A DNA stretch of 64,000 bases from Dioszegia crocea. Taxonomy: Eukaryota; Basidiomycota; Tremellomycetes; Tremellales; Bulleribasidiaceae. This document shows, in pieces, positions 48,143 to 59,609 of this stretch; position 1 is the first letter of the stretch, and every line of letters starts with the position of its first letter. Location: the NCBI GenBank assembly GCA_001600615.1, contig BCKK01000001.1, positions 1,279,082 through 1,343,081 on the forward strand, read 5' to 3'. A program made the position numbers and the translations under genes. A model generated the notes under the pieces. The model did not search any database. It had not been told where the DNA came from and saw only the letters and a program-made list of their open reading frames with translations.

Positions 48143-49537
48143 TCAAATCGCCCCTCGACCGTACGACCGGGCATGCGCGGAGTGAGACTTGGGCAGCTCT
48201 TGCTCTTGCCAGCTCGGAGAGCAAGTTGAGCCCAGAGACCAAGAGGGGAGAGCGTTGGAGGGGCTCCGAGTGAGCGGCTCCCTGGTGAGAAGGGGGTAAC
48301 GCGCCAGCAAGGGCGAGTTTGACGGGCTGCTCGGGGAGTGAGGGGGTGTGGGAGACAACGGTGTGGACAGACGACTCCGTGGCTGCTCCTCTATCTTGAC
48401 AGCAGTAGGAGGACGACCGATCTGGTCAGGGACCACTAGGCGTCGCCACCCAGCTTGAGGGGTAGGTTGGTGGCAGGTCGGATACGAGGTTCCTGGCGGA
48501 TAGCGAGGAATCGGACACCCAATCAGCCATGATGGCATGTAACTGTCGGCACCTGGGCTCTGTCGATGCGCCCCAACATTCAAAGCAGAGGTGGGGCTGT
48601 GCTCTCGGCTTCGCGCGAGAAAGTGGGGGTAGAGGTGATGTGAAGCGGGAGATTCGACGTACGGAGACTCGGTGTGGGATGCGGGGGTGTGAACGCGAGA
48701 GAGACCGATGAGGTATGTCGACGGTATCCCGAGCATCAACGTATGGTTCTCGCGCGGGGTACTTGGCCCAGAGCGCACACCGAGTGGGCCTTGTGATTGG
48801 AGTGGGAGCTCGGGAGCAGAGACCTGCAGCTGGCCGGACGTTGGAGAGTTATCGGCCGAGGCGTGTATCTGCAGATGTCAACGGGATTCCATCTACCGAC
48901 TGCTACCGCTGCGTAACGCCTCAGATGATGTGTTGTGAAGTGACTTGGAGTCTGGACTTACCCGCATGTGTCGCTTCATGTTCGAATTGACCGAGAAGCG
49001 TCTCCCGCATTGGAGTTCTGGGCAAAGATGTGCTGATGGCGTGAGCTGAACCCAATAGATCGTGTCAAAGCGCGAACTCACGCTTTGTCCCGGTGTGTAC
49101 CGACATGTGCGCCTTAAGCGCAGAGGGACGAGAGAATAACTTGAGGCAGATACAGCTGTCGGATCAGCCTGAACAACATCCTAATCCAAAGATCAGACTT
49201 ACCATGCATGCCTTTTGATGTGATGGCGGCCTGGGGGGATAACCACTCTTCGTCTCTCCTCCATCTCGACTGTGAACCCATCTTCGGATGGACTTGAGAT
49301 GAAGAGCCCCGCAGCTGCAAAGAGCGATCCATCGTCCAGTCTCTCCGTCACCCTATATTGCCCGTCCGAAGCTCCGAGACCACGTCCGACTGGAGCATAT
49401 CTGGGCCTATGAGCACTCCGCGCGGCCGTTGGCGCTGTTGTCGCAAGCTCCGAAAGCGGTGTAGGTGCCGTGACGCCGCTACGGTGGCGACCAGAAGGGG
49501 GAGGGAACGCTCGTTGGTGTCGGTCTGACCTCGTCAT
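48143..49537 (-). CDS. C2H2 zinc-finger regulator with two fingers
   Basis: Four exons on the minus strand from ATG 49537 to the stop at 48143, about 380 residues. A Pro/Arg-rich N-terminal part of about 110 residues leads to two adjacent fingers. Finger 1 is CCICLKLFSRPSALKAHMSVH (here C-x2-C-x12-H-x3-H). Finger 2 is C-PELQ-C-GRRFSVNSNMKR-H-MRI-H (C-x4-C-x12-H-x3-H). The linker HTGTKPHL fits the TGEKP class. The C-terminal half is Ser/Pro-rich, with many SP and TP sites (LSPTPPHSPSSPSNSPLLAR), possibly phosphorylated. Introns fall inside finger 1 and between the last two zinc ligands of finger 2. A DNA-binding regulator is well supported; the target is unknown. Confidence 0.78.
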
Positions 49538-51857
49538 AGGGGTCTATTCGCGACTCAAGACGGTGTAGAGTGATTGGAGGGTGAGCGGAAGGTGTTGACT
49601 GGAGGGGGTGATCAATGTGACAGCGTCGATGGGGGAAGAGCGGGATAATGGGATGACTGCAAGAGCGCCTGCTATCAGGAATCTAGAAGTAGACTCTGGA
49701 GATCTGCGGTCGGACCTCCAAAGGAAGGGGGCAGCAGGTGGCGTCTTCCATGTTTCAAGCTCTGACGTCGAGAGGGGAAAAGAACACTGAAGACAGAAGA
49801 GTCGTGTCACCGAGTAGAAGCTTGAGAAGCTGATTGGATTCGACATCAGACAGTGTTAGCGCATTTGCATCACGGGCAAAGCGGAGTAGATGTGTCAAAG
49901 GCACCCCTCGTTTCTTGAAGTATAGGCTAGTGAGAGCCAGGCGAGAGCGGAGAAGCAATTTGACGCCCAAAGGAGGGGTTTGGCGGAATAAGGTGTAGCT
50001 CAATCCTAAAGCGAGGAGGCCAGCTTGGTGAGGCTTGGGATTCCACGTCGACTCAGAAGCTAATCAGTCAGATTTGCAGAAGAAGCGTTGATCGCAACCA
50101 TCAGACAAGATGAAAGGCTCGTTTACGTAGGTCAAGCAGATCTGCCCCGGCGGGAGACTGAAAATTGTTCTTCCTATGCTTGAGTCATGAGTCGTTCTGT
50201 GCTTGAAAATGTATGCTGATGCTGTCGATAGTTAATTCGAAAATCATGCTCGGATCGCGCCACAAGCTCCAATCAGGGACTTCAGGGATGCATTCTACTC
50301 ATGCCGCCGGCCCGATCCCGGTTCATTCGCATACCTCATCGGCCCCATTGCCAGAAGGGGCATTGTGGTCTCACGTTCAGGGTAACTTATGCGGACGTAC
50401 CTGAGGGGCGTTCCGGCAGCTGTCCCGGCGGTCTGGATACCCCTAAAAACCCCTTCGAGGGTTGAGCGCTGAGCCCCCTATGAGCCCCCTTTTGAGCCCC
50501 ACTGGACTGGTTCGGAAGCACAAACTGGCTGACGGTTTGGGACGTGGGTAGCTACGGACATTAATATACCTGCAGCAGCTGCGTATGATCGCATGCATGG
50601 TGCGGACCGTCTGGGAGAGGGTCCAACGATCTAATTAACAGATGTCAAGCTATGTCAAGTCAAGTGCCGCATGCTCCCGAGAGATTCCGAGTGGCATCAT
50701 TCTTCGGCTTCGGGAAATCGGCTTTAACACATTCCGCCGTTCCGGCAGAGAGAGTTCTCGGCAAGTTGCAAGGCTTTGGAAGGGATCGCCAACGCAGAGG
50801 AATACGGAACAGCTGTTAAATATAGCTCGCCCTTTGCCAACTGGGTCGTGTAACCACCGAGGGGAGATCGCTTCGGTCCGAATCACCAACAGCACCAGTT
50901 GGCAGAAGAACAGAGTACATAGAGTCTAGAGAAATGCAAATGAAGGCATTACACGAGGCTGCATGAGGCTGGGATCATCAGCGGCAATTAGCGGACTATA
51001 GGCGGTAAAGGTCAGGGTCACAGCGATCAGCCGAGATCGCCCGTGCGCGTGTGCTGGAGCGGCCGCGGCCAAGCGTATCGAATACCCGCATTGACAAACC
51101 TTATCCCCGGAAATATTACCATCCTCTCCGGACTCCAAGCCCTGCTACTCTCTTCGAGTTCGCAAGTGCTTTACCCCTAATAGATACGCAAGTGTTCAGT
51201 GGTACTGGCACAACGAAGACCGTCTCGAAGATCTCCCCCATCACCATCCCGGGCGGCTGAAATCCTAAACGCCGGCGGCAGGAGGACGCGCCAGGAACCG
51301 ATATTCAAACTCTGAAACATTCGGTTTACCCCTCACTGGCCTTACCCCGCCCTCTCCGTCCTTTGACCCTCGCCTCTCTCCTTGTTGGCTACATAGCTTT
51401 CATACACGCCACGCACACACGCACACATCCCCCAACACTACCTTTGGAGCTTGTATTCGGGTCTTCGGACTTGGTTGTTCGGACAAGCTCCCCTCGGCCT
51501 TCGCCCTTCCTTTGCCCTGCCCAGCTCGGCGCACGTCCCTTCATCAGATTGATACCTGTACCTGCAACATCAGGCGGTATACGTATCAGACTCATCAGCC
51601 TGTTCACATTGAAGCGGCCAATCCTCATCGGCAACTTCTCTTTGACGCGAAGTCAGGCCGTGCCCATCACATACATCTCGAATTTCCCCACCCCTCTTTG
51701 CCATCCTTTGGACCCCTTCTCGACTCAGAAATTGCGGCGTCCCATCCGAATCGAGGGCCTGACGTGCGATCTGCGTGTTGAAATCAGGGGTACATCGGAG
51801 CGCAGCTATATTCGTCGATGTAAGGGAGTCGACGGTCTCACCTTTATTCGACCGAGT
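49538..51857. promoter_or_regulatory. Long intergenic region upstream of TF4
   Basis: At 2,320 bp this is the longest gene-free stretch. From 50465 to 50505 there are three imperfect repeats of TGAGCCCC. Upstream of TF4, 51363-51857 is open in the TF4 frame for 495 nt but has no ATG, and is rich in pyrimidine tracts, so I read it as a long 5' UTR or promoter. Small open frames elsewhere (49544-50003, 50642-50929) show no domain. Long leaders are common for fungal regulators. Confidence 0.4.
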
Positions 51858-54800
51858 ATGAGCGCATCGGAGTCGAAAGACTTCTCAAATCGACTCCCTC
51901 TCATCAACCAACAACGGCCGGCCTTGTTTACCAACTCTCCATTCCGCTCGCCACCACCTCCGCGAAGCTCTAGCCGGATGAGCGATCAGTGGGGTGCTCC
52001 CTCCGAGATCAATCTACCCTCTCCCAATTTACGAACACCCTCATCCATCATGCAGATCCCAGAACGTCAACCTCAACCCCCTTTGAGGGACTCTTTCCCC
52101 TTCACTTCCCCTTCTCACCACATCTCAAATACCGAGCACTCCCCTTACTCCCCACACAATGCACCTGCGGGACCTAAGCATACAATGACACGCCATGGGT
52201 CTTTTCCTTCACAGCATCCCCTCTCCACCTCTCCTACCGACCCTAATCGTCCACGTCCGCCACCCTTGCGTACGGCACACAGCGCATACACCCCTCGGAC
52301 GGCAGTGCAGCCCTTCAGTCCGCACGAGGATGACGGCGATATGCAGGACTCCAAGGGCAATGAAGACGCTGGTGATGGAGACGAGTTGACCACGAAAGGT
52401 CGGAAGAGAAAAAGGCTTGCTAAAGCTTGCAGCGCTTGTCACGTAAGTTCAGCCGATATATAGCGCAATTAAACTAAACGCTGATTGCGCGCAGAAGAAT
52501 AAGCGTCGGTGCGATGGTTTTGCCCCCTGCTCCAACTGCGAGTTTTCATCTCGACCCTGTCTTTACCTCAATTCGATGGGTGAGACTATACCACCGCCTC
52601 GAACGAGAGATAGCTTTGGGTTGCAGGGTGGCAGCGGTACCTCAACCCCAGGTGTTTTAGGCAAGGGGAAGGCAGGAGGAAATCCCATGAGCCAGAGTGG
52701 CAGTGCCCAGGGCACTCAGGGTCAGGATCGCATGCCAGGGCAGGACAGTGAACAGCGGAGAGGTGGAATGATTGAGGATGGGCGGAAAGAGGGCTCGAGC
52801 CGGAGGATTTCCGTCGTGACACCGGTTGAAAGACGAAAGACCGCGGCTGAGGTCGTGGATATGGATCCTATACTCAGCGCAGAGCTGATTGACAGTAAGT
52901 CGCGCAGCCAAATCATCCAACTCTAAGCTAACTTCCAAAGTCTTCTTCCGGGTTTCGGCACCTTTCAGCGCAATGCTCCACCCCGCCACATTCCACCATC
53001 GCTTATATCTTTCCAAAACATCTCCTATCCTACTCGACGCAATATACGCCTTCGCTGCCCGATCGTCCACTTCGCCATCTCTTCTCTCCTGCTATCCTCC
53101 CATCCATCCCCCATGGTTACGAGGCGATCACTTTGCAGAGCGCGCCCACATCGAAGCTGAGCGAACTGTGACGCGCATTAAAGCTGGGACGGGCTCAGAA
53201 TCCCGTCCGGAGCAGGGCTCATGGGAGGAGCTGGAGGAAATCCAAGCCTTCACCTTGCTGAGTATACACTTTGCTTGCCTACGCCAACCGAGTCTCGCTC
53301 TGTTCTATCTCGACCTGGCGATGTCAAAGCTAAGACCCACATCGCAGACTCCAACCCGTGCCAGAACCGACTTATCCGCCGTCGAATTGGCGACCCTGGA
53401 AGAAAGCAGAAGTCGCACTTTCTGGCTGATTGCTCTGCATGATTTGTGCGCTGCAACAGATGGGCGCACGAGAATTCTTGCGGACAGGGAAATGGAGGGC
53501 GTTCCACTACCGGGTGTCGAAAGTCTGTGGGTGAGATACGGCGGAGCTCGTATGCGGGCAGAAGACGATCAAGGGGGAAGGCACAGAGACGGACTGGTCC
53601 TGGGTTCGGGTGATTGGATAGGAGAAGCTGGGCAAGTTGGAGAACTGGGGCATATACTGAGGATTGTACGTTACTTTAAACGGGGAAAGAGCTCACCCAT
53701 CAGCTTTCGATCTTCAGCAATATCATGGCAGTCGCCAATGGGTCTGGGTCTGGGCCCGACATCCGTTCTGCCCCTTTACACCAGCATCAAGATGCGCTAA
53801 AAGTGAGCAAGCAGTTTCCGGGCCCCAGTTTCTGAGCTGACCCTACAGTCTTGGGCTCAAAATCTGCCACCGCATCTGCGATTCGACGAACGCAACTTGT
53901 CGAACTCTGTAGCCCAACTGCAATCGCCGCTACCCCATATCGCTTTTTCGGGTTGGGCATTCGGCTACATGCACGCCATCGCTGAGTGTGGAATGTTCTA
54001 CCTCCAAGCCGCTGTCGCTCAGCAACCGGGCGCGAGTTGGACAGCTCAGAGGCAGGGCCAAGCAGTTGATAACATTGCTGTTGTTCTCGATGCGCTGGGC
54101 GAGCGGGGTAGAGAGAGTCCACTCAGTGAGTGAAGTTTTGGCCATCGTTGAAATCTGCTCACCTCCCAGTGATTTTCCCCATCTCTGTGGTCTCCAATTG
54201 GCAAGATCATATTCGCAAGGTCAATCCTACGCCTACACCACAGCAGCTGCAGCTGGACGATCGCCTGAACTTATGGTGGGCTGAAGCGAAACATCAATGG
54301 GGCGCAGAGCGGGGCCAAGCGCTCATTCACGAACATCCGCTTGGGGCTCGGCCGGTCTACCCCGAAGTGTACAGGCGAAACACTCTGATTCGGGACCCTC
54401 GAGCATACGAAGAGGGCCCTGCACAATGGTCATCCAATAGTGGGCGATACGCGGACCGGTCCAAAGATGAGCGCTACCCAGCCGTCGACAGCGAGTATCA
54501 CCGAGGAGCCCAGCTCAACAAGATTCCCAGGTACGACTATCAGCATCATCCATCGGAATCGCACAGATTTGGGCACTCAGTGGATGCTCCGCTTGTCCCC
54601 TTCCTTCCCACCTCTCAGAACATCAACGGGAATTCAGCCTACGAGAGATATGCTTCATCTGGGACGAGCCCCCGGGACATCATGTCGAATACCGCCATGC
54701 GACACAGTGTTGCTGGCGGCTCCTCGGACGTCTATCCTACCAACCCATATCCTCGGTCCGGACGTTACGCAGATCCCCATGCACATCAATCTCAGTCTGC

Positions 54801-55548
54801 CTACTATCTCTCTCCCCCCGACTTAGCCAATTCGGCTTCTACTTCGTCTTCGCAACTCCTCCCTACCCCTTACTCGACCGGCCCAAGTCTCCCTCCTTTA
54901 CCACAGTATGGAGCCCGACCCCGGGCGACGAGCTCAGTCATCCCTTATTCGTCCCGCCCATCGAGTCCCGGGTCTTCATCGGCGTTCGGGGGAGGACTAG
55001 GAGCAGAGCGACGACATCCCGGTAGACTATCAGTCAGTCAGATCGATGTCGGGCGCAAAGAGGGTAGAGATTCGGCTGGCAAGGGCTGCTATCTACCTCC
55101 TTCAGCAGAGTTGCGGCACCTCAGACAGTTGGACGAGATTCCTCGCGGCGGAGGGGGGTCGAGCTCGGCGTTGGGTCTGGGTTTAGGTTTGGCAAAGACT
55201 TGGGATCAGCGGTCTTTGCCCATCATCTCTTTGGATAAGGGCGCTGTGGCCAGGACATCAGAGAGGGGGATTGAGATGGCAGGTGGGAAGCAGCCTGCGA
55301 GAAGCCAACAGGATGCTTGGAGTGCTACAGCTGGCAGTGAGCCGTTCGGTATTGCCGCCCTAATCTCAGCCGCAGAAAGTGAGCGGGAGAAAGTGGAAGA
55401 CGAGCGAAGGGAGAGTGAGGGCAGCGGCGCAGGGATGCCGAGTGGTATAGGGAAGGAAGAGGCGCAGGCTGGTGGAGAAGATGTGAATATGGGGGAAGAG
55501 GTTAGTGGAGCAGAAGCGTCTATTGCACAGCCGGCTGTCGTCGCATAG
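51858..55548 (+). CDS. Large Zn2Cys6 transcription regulator TF4
   Basis: A six-exon gene from ATG 51858 to TAG 55546-55548, about 1,080 residues. A Ser/Pro-rich N-terminal region of about 180 residues comes before the zinc cluster, spliced from GRKRKRLAKACSACH and KNKRRCDGFAPCSNCEFSSR-PC: Cx2Cx6Cx6Cx2Cx6C. The middle domain follows: LHPATFHHRLYLSKTSPILL, LLSIHFACLRQPSLALFYLD and SRTFWLIALHDLCAATDGRT. The C-terminal third is low complexity (Ser/Pro/Tyr/Gly-rich, perhaps an activation region) with an acidic end. No ATG lies upstream in frame, so 51858 is the start. Ligand and targets are unknown. It is convergent with TF2, 183 bp apart. Confidence 0.82.
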
Positions 55549-55731
55549 GGGGAGGGATAATGTCGATCTGTGAAGGATACAATCTTAGTCAATATTTATA
55601 GTCAATTGTTGAATGCCAGATCCGTAAGCTATTTCGGTTTTGACCGGAACATCTACAGTCGCTCGTTGGCAGTTCAAGCTCCCTGCATCTGCTCATCTTA
55701 TATACAACCACAACCCACATCCCCTTGCTTC

Positions 55732-58243
55732 TCACACCTCAGAATTGGCAGTAGCCGGACCAGTTACTGTTCCCACACTTCCAGGTCCGCCTGTCGAGGT
55801 ATTGTCCGGTAGATTGGCCGGAGGCGGAGGGGGAGTGTTTGCTCTACTGTCAAGCACCTCGGCTCCAGGTGGAGGTGGTGGCATTTGAACAAAAGAGATT
55901 GCGGAGAACTAAATTAATCAGCGCGGTACAACGCAACAATTGAAAGCGTACCATATTGCACCAGTCCCTTATCAATTCCTGGTCTGTATCTGTGGCTCCT
56001 GTATGCGTGCATAAAGCACAAGCTATGTGGAAGACTTTTGCGCGGACTGATTCGCCATTGGAGGCAAGGTCTTCCACTGGGATGCTGCAAGATCAGCTAT
56101 GTATCCAGCAGTATGATGAAGTGAAAACGATAACAAGGACAAAGACTCACTTCATCAATAAGGAATGTATCTCTCGCGCGTTTGCTTCCCTTTCCCTAGC
56201 CAGCTGATCCTCGTCGACATGCAAAGCGGCTCTCAAGTCATACTGCAAAGTTAGCACGATCTACATTAGGGATTGACAAATCTTACCAGAGCAAATTTGG
56301 CTATAGCTGCCGTTATAAGGATGTTCGCTCGCTGCATGGCAAAGACCCTGCGCCCGGCCTCATCCGGGTGGCACAAGGGGTCCTGTATCGCTGCTGGCAT
56401 GCCTCGCAAGACAGAGTGTAAGCGGTCTTCCGCTGTAACGGTCCAAGCTGTGCCGACGGTAGGGACTTGCATGTCGGAAAGTACGAGTCGATGGTGGAAG
56501 AAGCATTCGGAGAGGATGATGAAGATTTTGGAAAGGCAGACGAAGCCCGCGAGTACCGACGTGCGTATGGGTGGTTGGGGGAACATCCCTTGCGACGTGA
56601 TAAAGTCGTCGTCTGTACCTTCAGGCAGGGAAGGTACGCCTTGAAAGTCATTCAGGAGCATCGGAAAGCCCGGAATTGCTCTCGTCCTTTTGATCAGCCA
56701 TTGTGTCACTAGCAGCGCCCTCAACCAGAGACTCACTTATCACTAGCGTAGAGCTGCCAGAACACCCGACGTCGAAGTTGCACCTCGATTGCATCCAGTC
56801 CAAGCGCATTGGTCTTTGCATCGCTGTGTAGACCCATCGAGTAAGCCAATTGGACTGCTTGACCGACGCGAGATCCGGCAGTATGGCCGAGCCCGATAGA
56901 TAGAAGGTAAAAGACATCGCTGGAGTTAGCTTCGAAATCAAAAAAGCTCACAAGATGATTGTCGTGATTTGAGTCAAGTTTGTAGGCCCGTAATATGTCC
57001 GCTGCAAAGCCTTGCAAGTCCGATGGCATCTCCTCTGCAGATGTTTGAGCCCCTCAACATCAAACTGGTCATTGACAAGCCGGCTAGTTGGCAACTGTGA
57101 TATGACATACGCCACTGAAATGATCAGTCTCGATTAGGAGTCAGTCCTCAATGCAGATCCTACTCACCAATGCTCAGTAGTAACGCCCTGAAATCTGTGT
57201 CCTTCTTGTCTCGCCTCGTCGCCAGGTGCTCCGCAAAGGTTGGGCGATGAACTAATGGCAGGAGGGGATACAGGTATTGCAGGAATAGCGAGATGAAATG
57301 AGATATGTTCGCCCAACTCGTGACATCTTCCAATTGAGGATCGCGTCGAACGGGATTTGCGAGAACGTTCAAGCTGGGCGATGAACTGTTTGGGTTCCCA
57401 CTTCCACCGCCGTTTAGATTCGCGAGGAAATGCTCCGGTGATTCAAGTGACAGAAGATGCGCTTGATCTGACGCGAACCTGCTTCCGCCTTGTCCTTGCC
57501 CACCGCCGAAATTCGTGTTGTCGATGCCTTCGAAAGAGGAGGAGAACCCCGTAGGGTCAAAGATGCTGTCCAGCCAATTGAGGCCGGGATCTTTATTTGT
57601 CGCGGTCGACAACGCGAAGGACGAATATTGTTCGCGGGCTGGCTGCGAATACTTCGGTCCCCGAGCGGTCCGATCGTAGAGTGAGGAAGAAGATGCAGCC
57701 GCATTTCCACTCATCCGCCTGAAACCCATCGGGTCCAGCGAGGGGTCCAAAGGGAACCCACCCGCTGCGGAGTGGTGGGCCGGCGTGAAGGCATAGTCTA
57801 GCGAGATACCATCCCGATGATGGCCAGAAGTGATGGGAACCCCTCCGCCCAGCTCGTACGGGCGGTGTGGAGACGGACCTGGCCCTCCCTGTTCCTGTTT
57901 CATACTCATCGCGAATCTACGCTCATCAGCACGAGCGGGTTACGGGTACTAACGTGTTTTTTCTACCCGGTTTCTTCTTCACGTAGAGGTACGTGCAGTC
58001 CAACGACAGCTTCGAACATCCCTCGCAGGACTTGATCGTCACTTCATCTTCGTCGAGATTTGCGCATCGGATCTTTGATTAGATTAGCTCATTGTTTGCC
58101 CCGAGATTGCAGCGGGGGATGGGAGGGAGCCCCGAGGAGTTTAGGATCGGATAACAAACCTTTCGCTTTCTGCAGTTATCGCAGGTCCTAGCAGGAGCCT
58201 GAGGCTTCACCCTTGGCGAATGGGGTGTGTCAGACTCAGACAT
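55732..58243 (-). CDS. Zn2Cys6 transcription regulator TF2, paralogue of TF1
   Basis: A multi-exon gene on the minus strand from ATG 58243 to TGA 55734-55732, about 670 residues. The zinc cluster is CDNCRKRK + IRC ... SCEGCSKLSLDC, split by an 88-nt intron with donor GTTTGT. The middle domain reads LEDVTSWANISHFISLFLQY and LYPLLPLVHRPTFAEHLATR, then VGQAVQLAYSMGLHSDA and VQLRRRVFWQLYASD. Near the end are ASNGESVRAKVFHIACAL and FSAISFVQMPPPPPG, which parallel TF1. Intron positions after the RKRK block, after the PGRK block and after the LSIG block also match TF1 in phase. The last exon adds a Pro-rich tail. It lies 1.4 kb from a divergent MFS sugar transporter that it may regulate. Confidence 0.82.
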
Positions 58244-59609
58244 GGCGATGTAATCGGCTAGGTATAGGTTGTTGATCTTACGAGTGCAGGTTGTTGCCTT
58301 TCCACCGAGTGGCAAAGCGGGACCAGATCGTGACTACGCGCGCCTACATATCTGTTGCGGGCGTCACTGATGCATGATGCATGATGAACCCATCATGCTT
58401 GACACAGATACGTAGAAGTCATTCCTTAGTTGAGCAATCGGCAGAGAACGATTGTCATACTCGAAAAACTTCGAAGTCTGGTGCACTACTGCATTCCTCG
58501 TCCATTGGGGATCCGCCACATTCCGCCACACCTTAGCCGCGTTCGCAGCCAATTGAAATCTGTCTCCAAGCGCGCGTAGTTTCGAGCCCTAACTGTTAAA
58601 CCATATCCTCAACAGGTGCATAGAATGTGTGAATGCTGAATCGAGGCGTCTCCTGCATACCAGCTGGCCAGCCTCAGCGCTCAGCTCGCCGTGCCTGGAT
58701 GGCTTATTCGGTCCTCTAATAGTCAATGTGGCAGTTGCCCGAGGCGTATGGGTGGCGAATAATGTAGGGTTGAACGTGAAGCATTTGCGTCGCATTGCGT
58801 GCAATCTATACAGCGGGTCTGAAGCTTGAAGCCTGAAGAGCGCCGATTCTACGGGGCCGGCTGGGTCTATGCGTCTGAGCTGCTTCTTCATACCCAACAC
58901 CGTTATCTCAAGTGCCACTGAAATCCATGGAATCATGGCGATGACCGCATCAAGATTGACAAAACTCTAGTAGATTTACAATTCAGCAGCCCTCGACACT
59001 CCCTGGAAACTAAATAGATGGATCTATGCACTTGACGACATGACGCGCTCATATTGCCCATACTCAACTGCCAGATCTGGGGTACAAGCTAGACTGCGAT
59101 AAGCCGCAACCATGGTATTCCTGCCTTAGGGGCACGGTTTTTCTGTCCATGTTGACGACCTGGATGATTCGATGATGCGATGCCGGTCGGCATGAGAAGA
59201 CGCCTTCCAAGGCGTGCGCGATCGCTCCAGTCCTCATTCAAGCTGCCGCATCGCCATTAGCTCGACGGATCACCCCCGGCGCCACACATAGCCGGAAATC
59301 TCGGGCGCAAATATGATCCGACCGGTGAGTTGCGGTGCTTTATCGGAGGATAATCGGGACTCCGCATGGTGATACCGCTCAGGCACGATCAGGCACCACG
59401 AATCAAACTGTCCGTTTCCTTGTGTGGGGTCTCGCCCTTGAAACGTCCAGCGGCTAGACCATTGCGGTGATAGCCATGCGGACCATTGCACGAGATCATC
59501 GATATTGCAGGTGGCGGACCTCAAGGGACCAAGGTATATAAACCCACACTCACGTCTCTCGTTTTGTACGCTCCCAGTCAGTACTCACTCACTCAATACC
59601 ACTCACACC
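58244..59609. promoter_or_regulatory. Divergent regulatory region between TF2 and an MFS transporter
   Basis: A 1,366-bp region. Near the transporter there is a TATA box (GGTATATAAACC, about 59533-59544), some 70 bp before the ATG. A perfect 14-bp palindrome with CGG half-sites (ATGCCG-GT-CGGCAT) lies at 59180-59193. At 58379-58398 there is an 8-bp inverted repeat, GCATGATG/CATCATGC with a 4-nt loop, preceded by TGATGCA direct repeats. No gene is visible. Confidence 0.5.

Noticed and set aside
49544..50003. Two small minus-strand open frames upstream of the C2H2 gene
   Set aside because: There is no conserved domain, no good start context and no splice pattern linking them to the gene.
51363..51857. 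An N-terminal extension of TF4
   Set aside because: The frame is open but has no ATG; its first codon would be TTG, and the region is pyrimidine-rich like a leader.
54440..54826. A 128-residue frame within TF4
   Set aside because: It is a shadow of the low-complexity C-terminal part of TF4.
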